Source of the DNA: Photobacterium sanguinicancri
GTDB lineage: Bacteria; Pseudomonadota; Gammaproteobacteria; Enterobacterales; Vibrionaceae
DNA: 64,000 bases
Assembly (NCBI RefSeq): GCF_024346675.1
Contig: NZ_AP024851.1
Location: 372,001 to 436,000, forward strand
Direction of reading: 5' to 3'
The notes under the pieces are model-generated. The model was not told the origin of the DNA. It saw only the letters and a list, made by a program, of their open reading frames with translations, and made no database searches. Position numbers and translations under genes: made by a program. Below are positions 1-7,554 of this stretch, in pieces (the first letter of the stretch is position 1; each line of letters starts with the position of its first letter).

Positions 1-27
1 CAACAATAAAATATCGTTTTATTGTTG
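1..27. terminator. AT-rich hairpin at the window edge
   Basis: Perfect 11-bp inverted repeat (1-11 with 17-27, 5-nt loop). It may be the terminator of a gene that lies before the window. There is no clear U-tract, so this is weak. The rest of 28-268 shows no gene and is AT-rich upstream DNA of the small gene that follows. Confidence 0.35.
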
Positions 28-268
28 TAGTGCTCCATATTGGAGGTAATCTCTATTGGGGTAATAATAAAACCCACATGTGGTGGTTAAAAACTGCTTT
101 TATATTATAACCTTATGATTATTTGTTATCTTATAACTATTTACGACTTCATTACTAAAAGTGAAGGGATTATTTTAATAGAGCTATTATTGAATCGTAC
201 ATTGTGACTATAAAATAAGCGTTAACAGCTATAGTTAATATGATGGAATCACTGTGGAGGAGGAAGTT

Positions 269-517
269 ATGGTACTTTCAGAGTGTAAAAGTCTCTATCA
301 GGAGCAGCGTTTCATTGAAGCTAGGCTTGTACACGATTTCTTAAGTGCAGGGTGGGGGGTACACTTTATCGAGCCTGGGGGACAGGATCACCCTGTTACC
401 GATACATACGGCAACCCATGCAGTTTTGATTCGTTACAGCAAGCAGAAGCCATTGTGCATCAGGTAGGTGACTGTCCTATTGCTATTGATTCATTGTTCC
501 GTTTTGCTGAGCGTTAG
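269..517 (+). CDS. small hypothetical protein (82 aa)
   Basis: I do not recognise the family. The frame opens at a GTG at 254, but the ATG at 269 is the better start because the purine-rich GGAGGAGG element (257-264) sits just before it. The product is a soluble, slightly acidic 82-residue protein with no signal peptide or membrane segment, and contains a glycine-rich turn (EPGGQDHP) near residue 40. It is monocistronic and closed by a strong terminator at 535-562. The good ribosome site and the terminator argue that it is a real gene. Confidence 0.7.
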   Translation: MVLSECKSLYQEQRFIEARLVHDFLSAGWGVHFIEPGGQDHPVTDTYGNPCSFDSLQQAEAIVHQVGDCPIAIDSLFRFAER

Positions 518-534
518 CTTCTACGCTGTAATAA

Positions 535-562
535 AAAAGCCCAAAGTAGACTTTGGGCTTTT
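535..562. terminator. bidirectional rho-independent terminator
   Basis: Perfect 12-bp stem (535-546 with 551-562) with a 4-nt TAGA loop and A/T runs on both sides. It ends the + strand small gene and the convergent plsC gene on the - strand. Confidence 0.9.
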
Positions 563-605
563 ATGACTGGGTTTATTTAACCGACTTAGCTTTGTTTACC
601 GTGCT

Positions 606-1358
606 TTAATCCGCTTGTAGAGAAGCATTTTGTTGTGCTTCTAATTGCTCAACTTCTTTATCAAGCTCTGCGATTTTATCACTCATCAGTTTATGGCAAT
701 GATCTGCTAAAGCGCGAGCTTCATTGGTGCTGTAGCCTGAGACATCGATTGGCTCTAACATTTCGGCAATCACGACACCATTTGTACGACGGTTTAGATC
801 AATTTTGTTGTGAGTAGTACTTACACACATTGGAATAATAGGTACACCAGCTTCAATTGCCATACGGAAAGCCCCCGTTTTGAATGGCAATAACCCTCTG
901 CCTTTACTGCGTGTACCTTCTGGATAAATCCACACTGACAGATTACGCTGATGAATGGCTTCAACCACTTGTTTAATCGTGTTACGCGCTTTTGATTTGT
1001 TATCACGATCGATCAGGATATTACCCGTGATCCAGTAGAGTTGGCCGAAAAAGGGTAGCCACAATAAGCTCTTTTTCCCGAGTGATACGGTACGAGGTTG
1101 AAGCATGCCAGGTGCAGTAACAAAGTCAAAAATGCTTTGGTGATTAGAGATATAAACGCTATTACCTGCATTTTGCACACGTTCAGTACCACGTTGGATA
1201 AGTTGAACGCCAACTAATTTATGGAGCTGATTAAACCAACGACAGAAAAAGTGGACATGCTTAGGATCGCGCGGGCTAAATAAGCAATAAATAAGCGCAA
1301 AAAGTGTCATGAAAATGATAAAAATTGCCGCAAGTATTATGCGGATAAAACTAAGCAC
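606..1358 (-). CDS. plsC: 1-acyl-sn-glycerol-3-phosphate acyltransferase
   Basis: Transfers an acyl chain to lysophosphatidic acid, giving phosphatidic acid for phospholipid synthesis at the inner membrane. The N-terminus is a hydrophobic anchor (about residues 5-25). The acyltransferase signature NHQSIFD (NHxxxxD catalytic box, about residues 72-78) and the PEGTRSKG motif (about 147-154) are both intact. The length of 250 aa is normal for PlsC. The C-terminal 20 residues are Glu/Gln-rich and probably helical. It stands alone, convergent with the small gene at 269 and sharing its terminator. Confidence 0.93.
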   Translation of the reverse strand: MLSFIRIILAAIFIIFMTLFALIYCLFSPRDPKHVHFFCRWFNQLHKLVGVQLIQRGTERVQNAGNSVYISNHQSIFDFVTAPGMLQPRTVSLGKKSLLWLPFFGQLYWITGNILIDRDNKSKARNTIKQVVEAIHQRNLSVWIYPEGTRSKGRGLLPFKTGAFRMAIEAGVPIIPMCVSTTHNKIDLNRRTNGVVIAEMLEPIDVSGYSTNEARALADHCHKLMSDKIAELDKEVEQLEAQQNASLQAD

Positions 1359-1690
1359 ATTGACTCCCTAATCAAAGCTGAGGTCGTATCCAATGATACG
1401 AAATAGGTATAAAACAAATTAACTGTACCTGTCTAGATTGACGAATTCTTGTCAAACTTTACATTAGAGTAACAAACTTATTTTTCAAAATCATACATGA
1501 GTGGCGATGTGAATTACATAATTCTTAATAATAACAATACAATAGTAGTATCGCGCCACGATGTAGCACGCATTATGAAATGAAACATCAATGATAGCTA
1601 GTAACAGCGGCTAATTTATTTTTAGTGTGAGGATGAAAACAGCTCAATTGAATAACAATCTATTGTGACGTTTAGCTGCATCTATGATGC

Positions 1691-1707
1691 GTATTCATGA
1701 TGAATAC
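1691..1707. promoter_or_regulatory. 17-bp perfect palindrome in a long intergenic region
   Basis: GTATTCATGATGAATAC is an 8-1-8 perfect palindrome inside the 680-bp gap between plsC and the NlpC/P60 gene. It could be a regulator site. The half-sites run ATTCAT..ATGAAT, which is not the ArgR arrangement. Apart from this and the terminator at 1942, the gap 1359-1941 is AT-rich and I see no gene in it. Confidence 0.3.
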
Positions 1708-1941
1708 ACTATGTAGTGGAAAATTTTTTCTAGCGTTTGAAGTGTGACATAAATCCAAGGGTTGAATATGAAGTCATAAATTTACTGTATTTATTCACTA
1801 TCTGTATGCAATATAGATTATTCATTCGGTCACTTTTTAGTTAGTGAAAAAAACGTGTTACCGTAAACCTATTTAGTACAGTTTACTAATGATCTAACTG
1901 TTTGATTAATAAACATTAAAACCTTCTGTTGTGTGGAGTTT

Positions 1942-1971
1942 AAGGCTTTCGTATGTGAAGCCTTTTTTTTT
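1942..1971 (+). terminator. rho-independent terminator upstream of the NlpC/P60 gene
   Basis: Stem AAGGCTT/AAGCCTT (1942-1948 with 1958-1964), extended by a wobble pair and followed by a run of nine Ts. No + strand ORF ends here. It is therefore either the 3' end of an unannotated small RNA or an attenuator in the leader of the next gene. Confidence 0.65.
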
Positions 1972-2042
1972 ACCTTTTATTTCTGTCTTTGCGTACTACC
2001 ATCATCCATAATAAAGCATCATTAACGAGGGGTTTTCTGTGC

Positions 2043-2546
2043 GTGCTTAATGGATTCTCAAGCTTTTCATTTCTATTTCTATTGCTGTCCTTAGTGGGAT
2101 GTTCATCATCACAACAATCTGTTGCCCCGCAAGCAGCAGAGGTGGGTGTGGCTTCGTTTCACCCAAATACACCTAAGCTACAGCCGAGTTTTGTGAATGT
2201 TTATGATGAATGGAAAGGTACCCCTTATCGTTTAGGTGGAACGACTAAGCGCGGTATTGATTGCTCTGCATTTGTCCAAGTCGGTTACTCTTCTGTTTAC
2301 CAAACGATGTTGCCCCGAACGACTGGGGAGCTTGTCAAAATGGGACAAATGGTTTCAAAAAAGCAAGCTCAGTACGGTGATTTGGTGTTTTTTAAGACTG
2401 GTTATCGATTACGCCATGTCGGTATCTATATTGGCAATGATGAATTTATGCATGCATCAACATCAAAAGGGGTGATTGTTTCGCGCTTAGATAACCCGTA
2501 TTGGAAGCAGGCATTTTGGCAGATTAGGAGAATTTCATTTAACTAA
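2043..2546 (+). CDS. NlpC/P60 family lipoprotein (peptidoglycan endopeptidase)
   Basis: Predicted outer-membrane-anchored cell-wall hydrolase that cuts peptide stems of peptidoglycan, similar in layout to E. coli MepS/MepH. A hydrophobic signal ends in the lipobox LVGC, followed by a Ser/Gln-rich linker. The NlpC/P60 domain has the catalytic Cys74 in DCSAF, the catalytic His in RHVGIYIG and a third polar residue in FMHAS. The frame is open back to a TTG at 1989. I prefer the GTG at 2043 because GAGGGG (2027-2032) lies 10 nt before it, but the TTG form would give a longer signal with basic residues. A terminator-like hairpin lies directly upstream. Confidence 0.85.
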   Translation: MLNGFSSFSFLFLLLSLVGCSSSQQSVAPQAAEVGVASFHPNTPKLQPSFVNVYDEWKGTPYRLGGTTKRGIDCSAFVQVGYSSVYQTMLPRTTGELVKMGQMVSKKQAQYGDLVFFKTGYRLRHVGIYIGNDEFMHASTSKGVIVSRLDNPYWKQAFWQIRRISFN

Positions 2547-2647
2547 TACGTTTAAATGATTGTTTATCCGCCAACATCTCTTATTTCTCGCATTACTTAA
2601 TCGCACGGCTCATACTTTAGCTGTAGTAATCTCTTTCGGAGGTGTCT

Positions 2648-3127
2648 ATGGCTATGGCCATTACAGTTGGGCAGTTTTTATGTGCTCATCATATTTATTT
2701 CAGTCTCACTAAGCACCGTCATACTGATACGTCGTTTAGCTCAGCGGTTTCTGCGCACGTACCCGCAAAAAATGTTACTAAAGCGGTATTACTCAAAACA
2801 GAAGCTGACGATTATTTATTAGCGGTAGTGCCTGCCAATCGGCGAGTAATGCTTGATAAGGTTAATATGCTAACGGGTAAAGTCTATGCTCTTGTTGGTG
2901 AACATGAACTGTCACAGATTTTTCAAGATTGTGAGCCCGGTGCGGTTCCCTCTTTAGGTCAGGCATATTCAATACCTATGCTAGTGGATGATGCTCTTAT
3001 TGAGAAAGATGAGTGGTTCATGGAAGCTGGGGATCACGAAAATTTGATCCATATGGAGAAAAAGCAATTCCAGAAAATTATCCGGGATTGTCAGCATAAA
3101 AATATTAGCAGTTATGCGATACCTTAA
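2648..3127 (+). CDS. YbaK/prolyl-tRNA deacylase-domain protein
   Basis: Resembles the YbaK/EbsC editing-domain family, which removes wrongly attached amino acids from tRNA in trans. It is 159 aa from the ATG at 2648, preceded by a strong GGAGGT (2637-2642). The central part (AVLLKTEADDYLLAVVPA, about residues 45-62) and the following GEHELSQIF and PGAVPSLG segments match the family pattern. There is no signal peptide, so it is cytosolic. Whether it edits Pro-tRNA or another tRNA cannot be told. It is single, with a perfect 13-bp terminator downstream. Confidence 0.75.
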   Translation: MAMAITVGQFLCAHHIYFSLTKHRHTDTSFSSAVSAHVPAKNVTKAVLLKTEADDYLLAVVPANRRVMLDKVNMLTGKVYALVGEHELSQIFQDCEPGAVPSLGQAYSIPMLVDDALIEKDEWFMEAGDHENLIHMEKKQFQKIIRDCQHKNISSYAIP

Positions 3128-3150
3128 TGTTTATGTGTATGAGGTATAAA

Positions 3151-3183
3151 AAGAAAAGGTAGATTTATTTTCTACCTTTTCTT
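3151..3183. terminator. bidirectional terminator
   Basis: Perfect 13-bp inverted repeat (3151-3163 with 3171-3183) between the YbaK-like gene and the convergent DUF2076 gene, flanked by A-rich and T-rich runs. Confidence 0.9.
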
Positions 3184-3216
3184 GTCTGGAGATTAGATTG
3201 CTATGAGCATAAATGC

Positions 3217-3897
3217 TTAAACGTCATCGAAATCATCGCCACCACCGAAGCTATCGTCGCCGCCAAAGAAGTCACCACCGCCGCCGAACAAGCTGTCGTC
3301 ACTATTATTGGCGAAGGTGTCTTCGTCAAAACCTGCTGAACCAAACCCACCTTCACTTGAATCGCCAAAGCCAGCGTCCCCAAAGCCACCAGTGCTTCCA
3401 TCGGTGTAGTCTGAAGCAAAGCCACCAGTTGAATCGTCTAGGAAGCTACTTTCGCCTCCATCAGTTGAAGCGAGCGTATCAGCGGCTGCGCTATCGTCAT
3501 TGTTGAATAGAGCGTTACTGATCATATTCCCCGCGACCATACCAACAGCAACTGATGCGGCTGTTTGCATAAAGCCACCAAAAGCACTTGGTTGATGCGC
3601 TGGTTGTGGTGGTTGCGGAGCTGGGCGGTTACCACCCATCATTTTGCTTAATGTGCCGCGATTAGCTTCTGTCTTATGGTGATCAACGCACTTCTCTAAA
3701 TAGTCATTTTTTTGTTTCAGTTCTTTTAACGCCATCTCTTGTACAAGTACGGCTTGCGTTAGCTTGTAGATAGCATCTTGCTGTGAGCCGATTTCATCTT
3801 TGATCAGGCTTTCAGCATCTTGGTCTTTTGCTTTCTCTGGGCTTTGCTTAAGTTTGTTTGCTACATTTTGGATGAGTTCTTTTTCTTGTGGTGTCAT
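3217..3897 (-). CDS. DUF2076 domain-containing protein
   Basis: 226 aa, matching the DUF2076 pattern: an N-terminal helical region starting MTPQEKELIQN with a coiled-coil-like stretch (about residues 35-75), a Pro-rich linker, a hydrophobic Ala/Gly segment (about 105-130), then a long Gly/Asp/Phe-rich acidic tail. The tail repeats short GGFG/GDSF/GGGDDF units and ends in Val. The function of the family is not established. It stands alone. The tail DNA is itself repetitive (GCC/ACC trinucleotides), which produces a long spurious basic frame on the opposite strand. Confidence 0.8.
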   Translation of the reverse strand: MTPQEKELIQNVANKLKQSPEKAKDQDAESLIKDEIGSQQDAIYKLTQAVLVQEMALKELKQKNDYLEKCVDHHKTEANRGTLSKMMGGNRPAPQPPQPAHQPSAFGGFMQTAASVAVGMVAGNMISNALFNNDDSAAADTLASTDGGESSFLDDSTGGFASDYTDGSTGGFGDAGFGDSSEGGFGSAGFDEDTFANNSDDSLFGGGGDFFGGDDSFGGGDDFDDV

Positions 3898-4206
3898 TTT
3901 TACTTCTCACTTTGCAGAGTGGCGTCAGCTTATGGTAATCCCCATGCCTAGCCATGTATTCTATTTTGAATACGTATTTTATTATGGCTACATCCTAGCG
4001 CACTGCAGATATTTCTATCTGTTAATTTACGTAAATATTATCGTTAAATGCCTTAAAAATAACCATAACTTATGCTTTTTCAGTCGATATTCAGAATGTA
4101 GCCAAAATTTAACGCGTAGCTAGAGTAATCCAGTATGGCTGTTTTGGCTATGCGGAGGTGTGTATGAGAATGCGGGGTAGCTATATTGCAGCTGAAATAC
4201 AATTAA
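3898..4206. other. intergenic region without a gene
   Basis: About 300 bp between the DUF2076 start and the YceI terminator. I see no supported gene. It presumably holds the promoter of the DUF2076 gene on its left side. Confidence 0.5.
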
Positions 4207-4232
4207 CCCGCAATGATTGTGGTCATTGCGGG
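4207..4232 (-). terminator. terminator of the cytochrome b561-YceI operon
   Basis: Perfect 10-bp stem CCCGCAATGA/TCATTGCGGG (4207-4216 with 4223-4232) with a 6-nt loop, 35 bp past the stop codon of the YceI gene, followed on the - strand by TTAATTGT. Confidence 0.75.
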
Positions 4233-4267
4233 CTAGGTAAGTTGACGCTAATTGGATGTTAAGCCGC

Positions 4268-4837
4268 TTATTGACGAATACCTTCAACATGCAGCTCTAA
4301 ATCAGCAAAGCTTGAAGCACCCATGACAGGAATATCAAAATCAGCTAACTCGATACGGGTTGTACCAGTAAAGCCTGCGCGGTATCCGCCCCATGGGTCA
4401 TCACCTTCGCCGACAAAATGAGCATCAATAGAGAGTGGTTTTGTTTGGCCATGAAGGGTTAACTCACCTTGAATTTCGAGGTTACCATCGCCTTTATCTA
4501 TCACTTTATTGCTTGTGAAGTTTGCTGTCGCGTATTTTTTTACATCTAAGAAATCATTGCTACGAATATGTTTGTCACGCTCAGCATGGTTGGTATCTAA
4601 GCTGGTTGTATCAATGTTTACATTCACTTTTGACGCAGCAACATTAGCAGGGTCGTAGCTAAATGTACCATCAAAAGTATTGAAGCGCCCTTTGATAAAA
4701 CTGTAGCCAAGGTGCTGGACTTTCAAGTTAATAGACGCATGCGCCCCTTGTGTATCAATGGTGTAGTCGGCCGCTGATGCAAGGTTCGGTAATAGTGCAG
4801 CAGAAAGCAGGGTTAGAGCGATTAGAGGCTTTTTCAT
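4268..4837 (-). CDS. yceI: YceI family periplasmic protein
   Basis: Secreted lipocalin-like beta-barrel of the YceI family, which binds isoprenoid chains such as polyprenyl quinones. A clear Sec signal (MKKPLIALTLLSAALLPNLASA) is followed by DYTIDTQGAHASINLKVQHLG, the usual mature start. The 189-residue length is typical. Its start codon overlaps the end of the upstream cytochrome b561 gene by 4 bp (ATGA), so the two are translationally coupled, the normal arrangement for this pair. A role in handling quinone or in base-induced envelope stress is inferred from the family. Confidence 0.92.
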   Translation of the reverse strand: MKKPLIALTLLSAALLPNLASAADYTIDTQGAHASINLKVQHLGYSFIKGRFNTFDGTFSYDPANVAASKVNVNIDTTSLDTNHAERDKHIRSNDFLDVKKYATANFTSNKVIDKGDGNLEIQGELTLHGQTKPLSIDAHFVGEGDDPWGGYRAGFTGTTRIELADFDIPVMGASSFADLELHVEGIRQ

Positions 4838-5376
4838 GACTTTGTAACTCCTAACATTTTTCTTAATGTATTGTCTTTATTTATGAAGTGGTGCTTTAAC
4901 GCGGCGAGCGCATGCAGCGCAGAAAGCCCAATTAAGGTAAAGGCGATGTAGTAATGCACTTCACCGGCAAGATCTGCTTGGTTGTTAAATAACTCGCCAA
5001 GAGCAGGAACAGAAAACCAATCAAACACATCAATGGCGCGTCCATCTGCTGTTGAAATCAGATAGCCCGAGATAAATAAGCCAATAAGCAGCAGGTAAAT
5101 GACTGCGTGCGCTAGTTTAGCGCCGACCTTTTCCCAGTTAGCGCCTTCAATGGGAGGATGTGAAGCAAACTGCTTCCAGATTAAACGGAATAATGTCACG
5201 GCTGCCAAACATAAGCCGATTGACTTATGCCAGTGAGGCGCGGGCTTATACCATTCTGAATAATAGTTGAGATCGACCATCCATAACCCCAACGCAAACA
5301 ATCCTATGATAGTGAGTGCCGTCGTCCAATGGAGCACGATAGATATCGGGTCGTATTTTTTGACAGTGCGTTGCAT
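4834..5376 (-). CDS. cytochrome b561 family protein
   Basis: Four-helix inner-membrane di-heme cytochrome b of the CybB/b561 family that shuttles electrons with ubiquinone. 180 aa with four hydrophobic segments, and histidines placed as expected: near residue 17 (SIVLHWTTAL), in APHWHKSIGL (about 47-51), and in HYYIAFTLIGLSALHALAALKHH (about 142-164). It is the first gene of a two-gene operon with yceI and overlaps it by 4 bp. The transcript probably starts in the 5377-5530 gap. Confidence 0.9.
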   Translation of the reverse strand: MQRTVKKYDPISIVLHWTTALTIIGLFALGLWMVDLNYYSEWYKPAPHWHKSIGLCLAAVTLFRLIWKQFASHPPIEGANWEKVGAKLAHAVIYLLLIGLFISGYLISTADGRAIDVFDWFSVPALGELFNNQADLAGEVHYYIAFTLIGLSALHALAALKHHFINKDNTLRKMLGVTKS

Positions 5377-5536
5377 AACCTTGCCTTTGTCTCTAATGGT
5401 TTGGCGAGCAGTGTGCAGGCCTTAACGTATGAATTCATTGTAGAAGGAAAATATTGAGAGAACAGGTGGGGGAATTGAACAACTAGGTCAAAAAATTTGA
5501 ATGAACTTAGTGAGGCTGTTTTCTTGAACGACAAAA

Positions 5537-5551
5537 CCCTCACAGTGAGGG
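5537..5551 (-). terminator. terminator of the HAD phosphatase gene
   Basis: Short GC-rich stem CCCTCA/TGAGGG (5537-5542 with 5546-5551) about 55 bp past the HAD stop codon. On the - strand it is followed by TTTTGT. Confidence 0.6.
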
Positions 5552-5604
5552 CTTTTTAGGTTCGGATAATGGGGGCTATGTATTTGAGGGAAAACCAATA
5601 AGCA

Positions 5605-6306
5605 TTAGCGCAAAATATTATTGTCATGGCGCCAGTCCATAATGGTCCAATCTTTCATTTGTGCATGCATGGCCAGTGTTGGATCTGGATTAACGGCGAA
5701 CGGCTTATCAACTGCATTGAGCAGGGGTAAGTCGTTGATTGAATCGCTATAACCGTAGCAGCCTTTATACAGAGTATCATTCGATGCTAACCATGCTTTC
5801 ATTCTGGTCACCTTTCCTTGTTGGTAACTGAGTACGCCTTTGGTATTGCCAGTATAAATGTGATTAAGCGTCTCAAGTTCAATGGCAATTGCGTCATCAG
5901 CACCTAACATATGCGCGATTGGCTTTACGAGGTGTTCTGAGGTCGCAGATACGATAATTACTTTGTCCCCACGTTTTTTATGCCAGTTAATTCTGGCTAA
6001 TCCATCTTGATAAATTGCAGGCTTAATTTTCTGATCAATGAATACGCTTACAAGCTCTTCAATGGCTGCGATATTTTTTCCAACTAGCGGCACTAATGTT
6101 GAACGTAGATATGAGCGCATATCCATATCGCCTTTGGTATAAGCAGCCATTATCTTTTGTTCTTTAGCCAGTAATGCAGGTAAAGCAATCTCTTGTTCGA
6201 CTAAGAATGCGGTCCATAAACTTGCTGAGTTAGCAGCGATCAAAGTCTCATCAAGATCGAAAATGGCTAAATAGGGACGATTTTTTTTAACTGTATTCTC
6301 TAGCAC
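5605..6306 (-). CDS. HAD-superfamily phosphatase, subfamily IB
   Basis: Cytosolic phosphatase of the SerB-like HAD-IB group. All motifs are present: motif I FDLDET (about residues 16-21, Asp nucleophile and acid/base), motif II VIIVSATSEH, a Lys in GKVTRMKAW and motif IV GYSDSINDLPLL. It is 233 aa from a GTG at 6306, chosen because AAGGA lies about 9 nt upstream; a TTG at 6309 is equally in frame. The substrate is unknown; family members act on phosphoserine or on phosphorylated lipids and sugars. It is single-gene with its own terminator. Confidence 0.85.
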   Translation of the reverse strand: MLENTVKKNRPYLAIFDLDETLIAANSASLWTAFLVEQEIALPALLAKEQKIMAAYTKGDMDMRSYLRSTLVPLVGKNIAAIEELVSVFIDQKIKPAIYQDGLARINWHKKRGDKVIIVSATSEHLVKPIAHMLGADDAIAIELETLNHIYTGNTKGVLSYQQGKVTRMKAWLASNDTLYKGCYGYSDSINDLPLLNAVDKPFAVNPDPTLAMHAQMKDWTIMDWRHDNNILR

Positions 6307-6309
6307 CAA

Positions 6310-6652
6310 ACTATTTCCTTTTAGTGAGTCTTACTTTTGACTAATTTGATGCGTAAAGGTTAGTGGTGAAATGTGACAGTTATCTTTCAGATGTGTGTAA
6401 TTTTCATGTTGAAATACATCGTAATAGTTGAAGTGTGTTACATTTGTTTCATATGAGGCTGGATGCTAATGTTTAAGCAGGTGATAATTTGCTTTTAGTC
6501 AATAAATCGTCAGTTGATGGTGTGATCGTTAGTTTTTTGACGTAATCTGTATCTTGTACTGATATCTCGTGTAATTATCTAAGTTGGCTAGGTTTTACTG
6601 ATTATGTTTTTGAGGGCGTTGTACTTTATATGCGATTAAATGAGTTTATTGA
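6310..6652. other. divergent promoter region
   Basis: 343-bp AT-rich gap between the divergent HAD and EAL genes. It must hold both promoters. I see no ORF and no strong palindrome. Confidence 0.4.
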
Positions 6653-7456
6653 GTGAAGAAAATATTGAGAACTGTTCACGATATAGAGCATTACTTACGT
6701 GGTACCACTGATGATGGTTTCAGTTTCGTATATCAAGATAAAATCATCAAAAGTGCATTTCAGCCCATTGTTAATCAAGATAACACGGTTTTCGGTTTTG
6801 AAGCCTTAATGCGAGTTTACGATGCAGATGGAATGCGCTGCCAAACCGAGCCATTTTTTACGTCTCGCCATTTACCTCTTTTCGATAAAATTAATATAGA
6901 TCGTCTTGCTAGGGTAATACATCTCCGTAACTTTGCTCATTTCATTCACTGTGGTGCACTCTTTCTCAATATGAGTCCAGATGCTTTGATTGATAATCGG
7001 GAGCATGAATCGGGTAATAATTTACTTTTTCCAAGAGTGAAAGAGCTAGGTCTTAACCTGAAAGATATCTATTTTGAATTGCTAGAGCACCATTGCACAG
7101 ATGATCAGCAACTTAACGCTGTTTTACATGGTATGAGGCGGAAAGGGGTTAAACTCGCGATGGATGATTATGGTAGTCAGGCATCGTCTGAAGTGCGTGC
7201 GCTCACGGTGAAGCCCGACATTATCAAAATGGATAAAAGCTTGTTGCAAGAATACCTTAATGGTCATCCCAAACGTTTGAATGAAGCCCTAAGTGTGGCT
7301 AAAACTGTTGGTGCTAAAGTCTTGCTGGAAGGAGTGGAAGATAAAAAAGCGTATAATGTCGCCATGGCACTCAATGTGGACTTTATGCAGGGTTATTTCT
7401 TTGGTCGACCACTCTTATTACATGAATTTATGAAACAATCGCAGTCTGCAGTGTAA
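6653..7456 (+). CDS. stand-alone EAL domain c-di-GMP phosphodiesterase
   Basis: 267-residue soluble protein made of one EAL domain with no signal, membrane or sensor domain. The catalytic set appears intact: FEALMRV (EAL motif), LNMSPD, the Glu of FELLEHH, MDDYGS (in place of DDFG), IIKMDKS, LLEGVED and MQGYFFGRP. It should therefore be able to hydrolyse c-di-GMP to pGpG. Start: GTG at 6653 with a weak ribosome site. The short N-terminal extension (about 30 residues) could be regulatory. It is monocistronic and faces fumC. Control presumably comes from transcription or partner proteins, since there is no built-in sensor. Confidence 0.88.
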   Translation: MKKILRTVHDIEHYLRGTTDDGFSFVYQDKIIKSAFQPIVNQDNTVFGFEALMRVYDADGMRCQTEPFFTSRHLPLFDKINIDRLARVIHLRNFAHFIHCGALFLNMSPDALIDNREHESGNNLLFPRVKELGLNLKDIYFELLEHHCTDDQQLNAVLHGMRRKGVKLAMDDYGSQASSEVRALTVKPDIIKMDKSLLQEYLNGHPKRLNEALSVAKTVGAKVLLEGVEDKKAYNVAMALNVDFMQGYFFGRPLLLHEFMKQSQSAV

Positions 7457-7498
7457 CTGCGATTATTCCATAATGGACCTTGTTATCTTGTCTTTTAA

Positions 7499-7519
7499 TA
7501 GCAGCGTAGGTCGCTGCTA
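7499..7519. terminator. hairpin between convergent EAL and fumC genes
   Basis: 8-bp perfect stem TAGCAGCG/CGCTGCTA (7499-7506 with 7512-7519) with AT-rich flanks. It is a probable shared terminator, though the U-tracts are weak. Confidence 0.5.
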
Positions 7520-7554
7520 ATTATTGCTATCCCCGTTAATGATTGACACTCATA

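Noticed and set aside
1691..1707. Palindrome as an ArgR or MetJ box
   Set aside because: The half-site order (ATTCAT..ATGAAT) is reversed with respect to ArgR boxes and does not contain MetJ AGACGTCT units.
3213..3506. Long Arg/His-rich + strand frame opposite the DUF2076 tail
   Set aside because: It is the antisense shadow of the Gly/Asp-rich repeat region; its composition is a by-product of the trinucleotide bias and it has no ribosome site.
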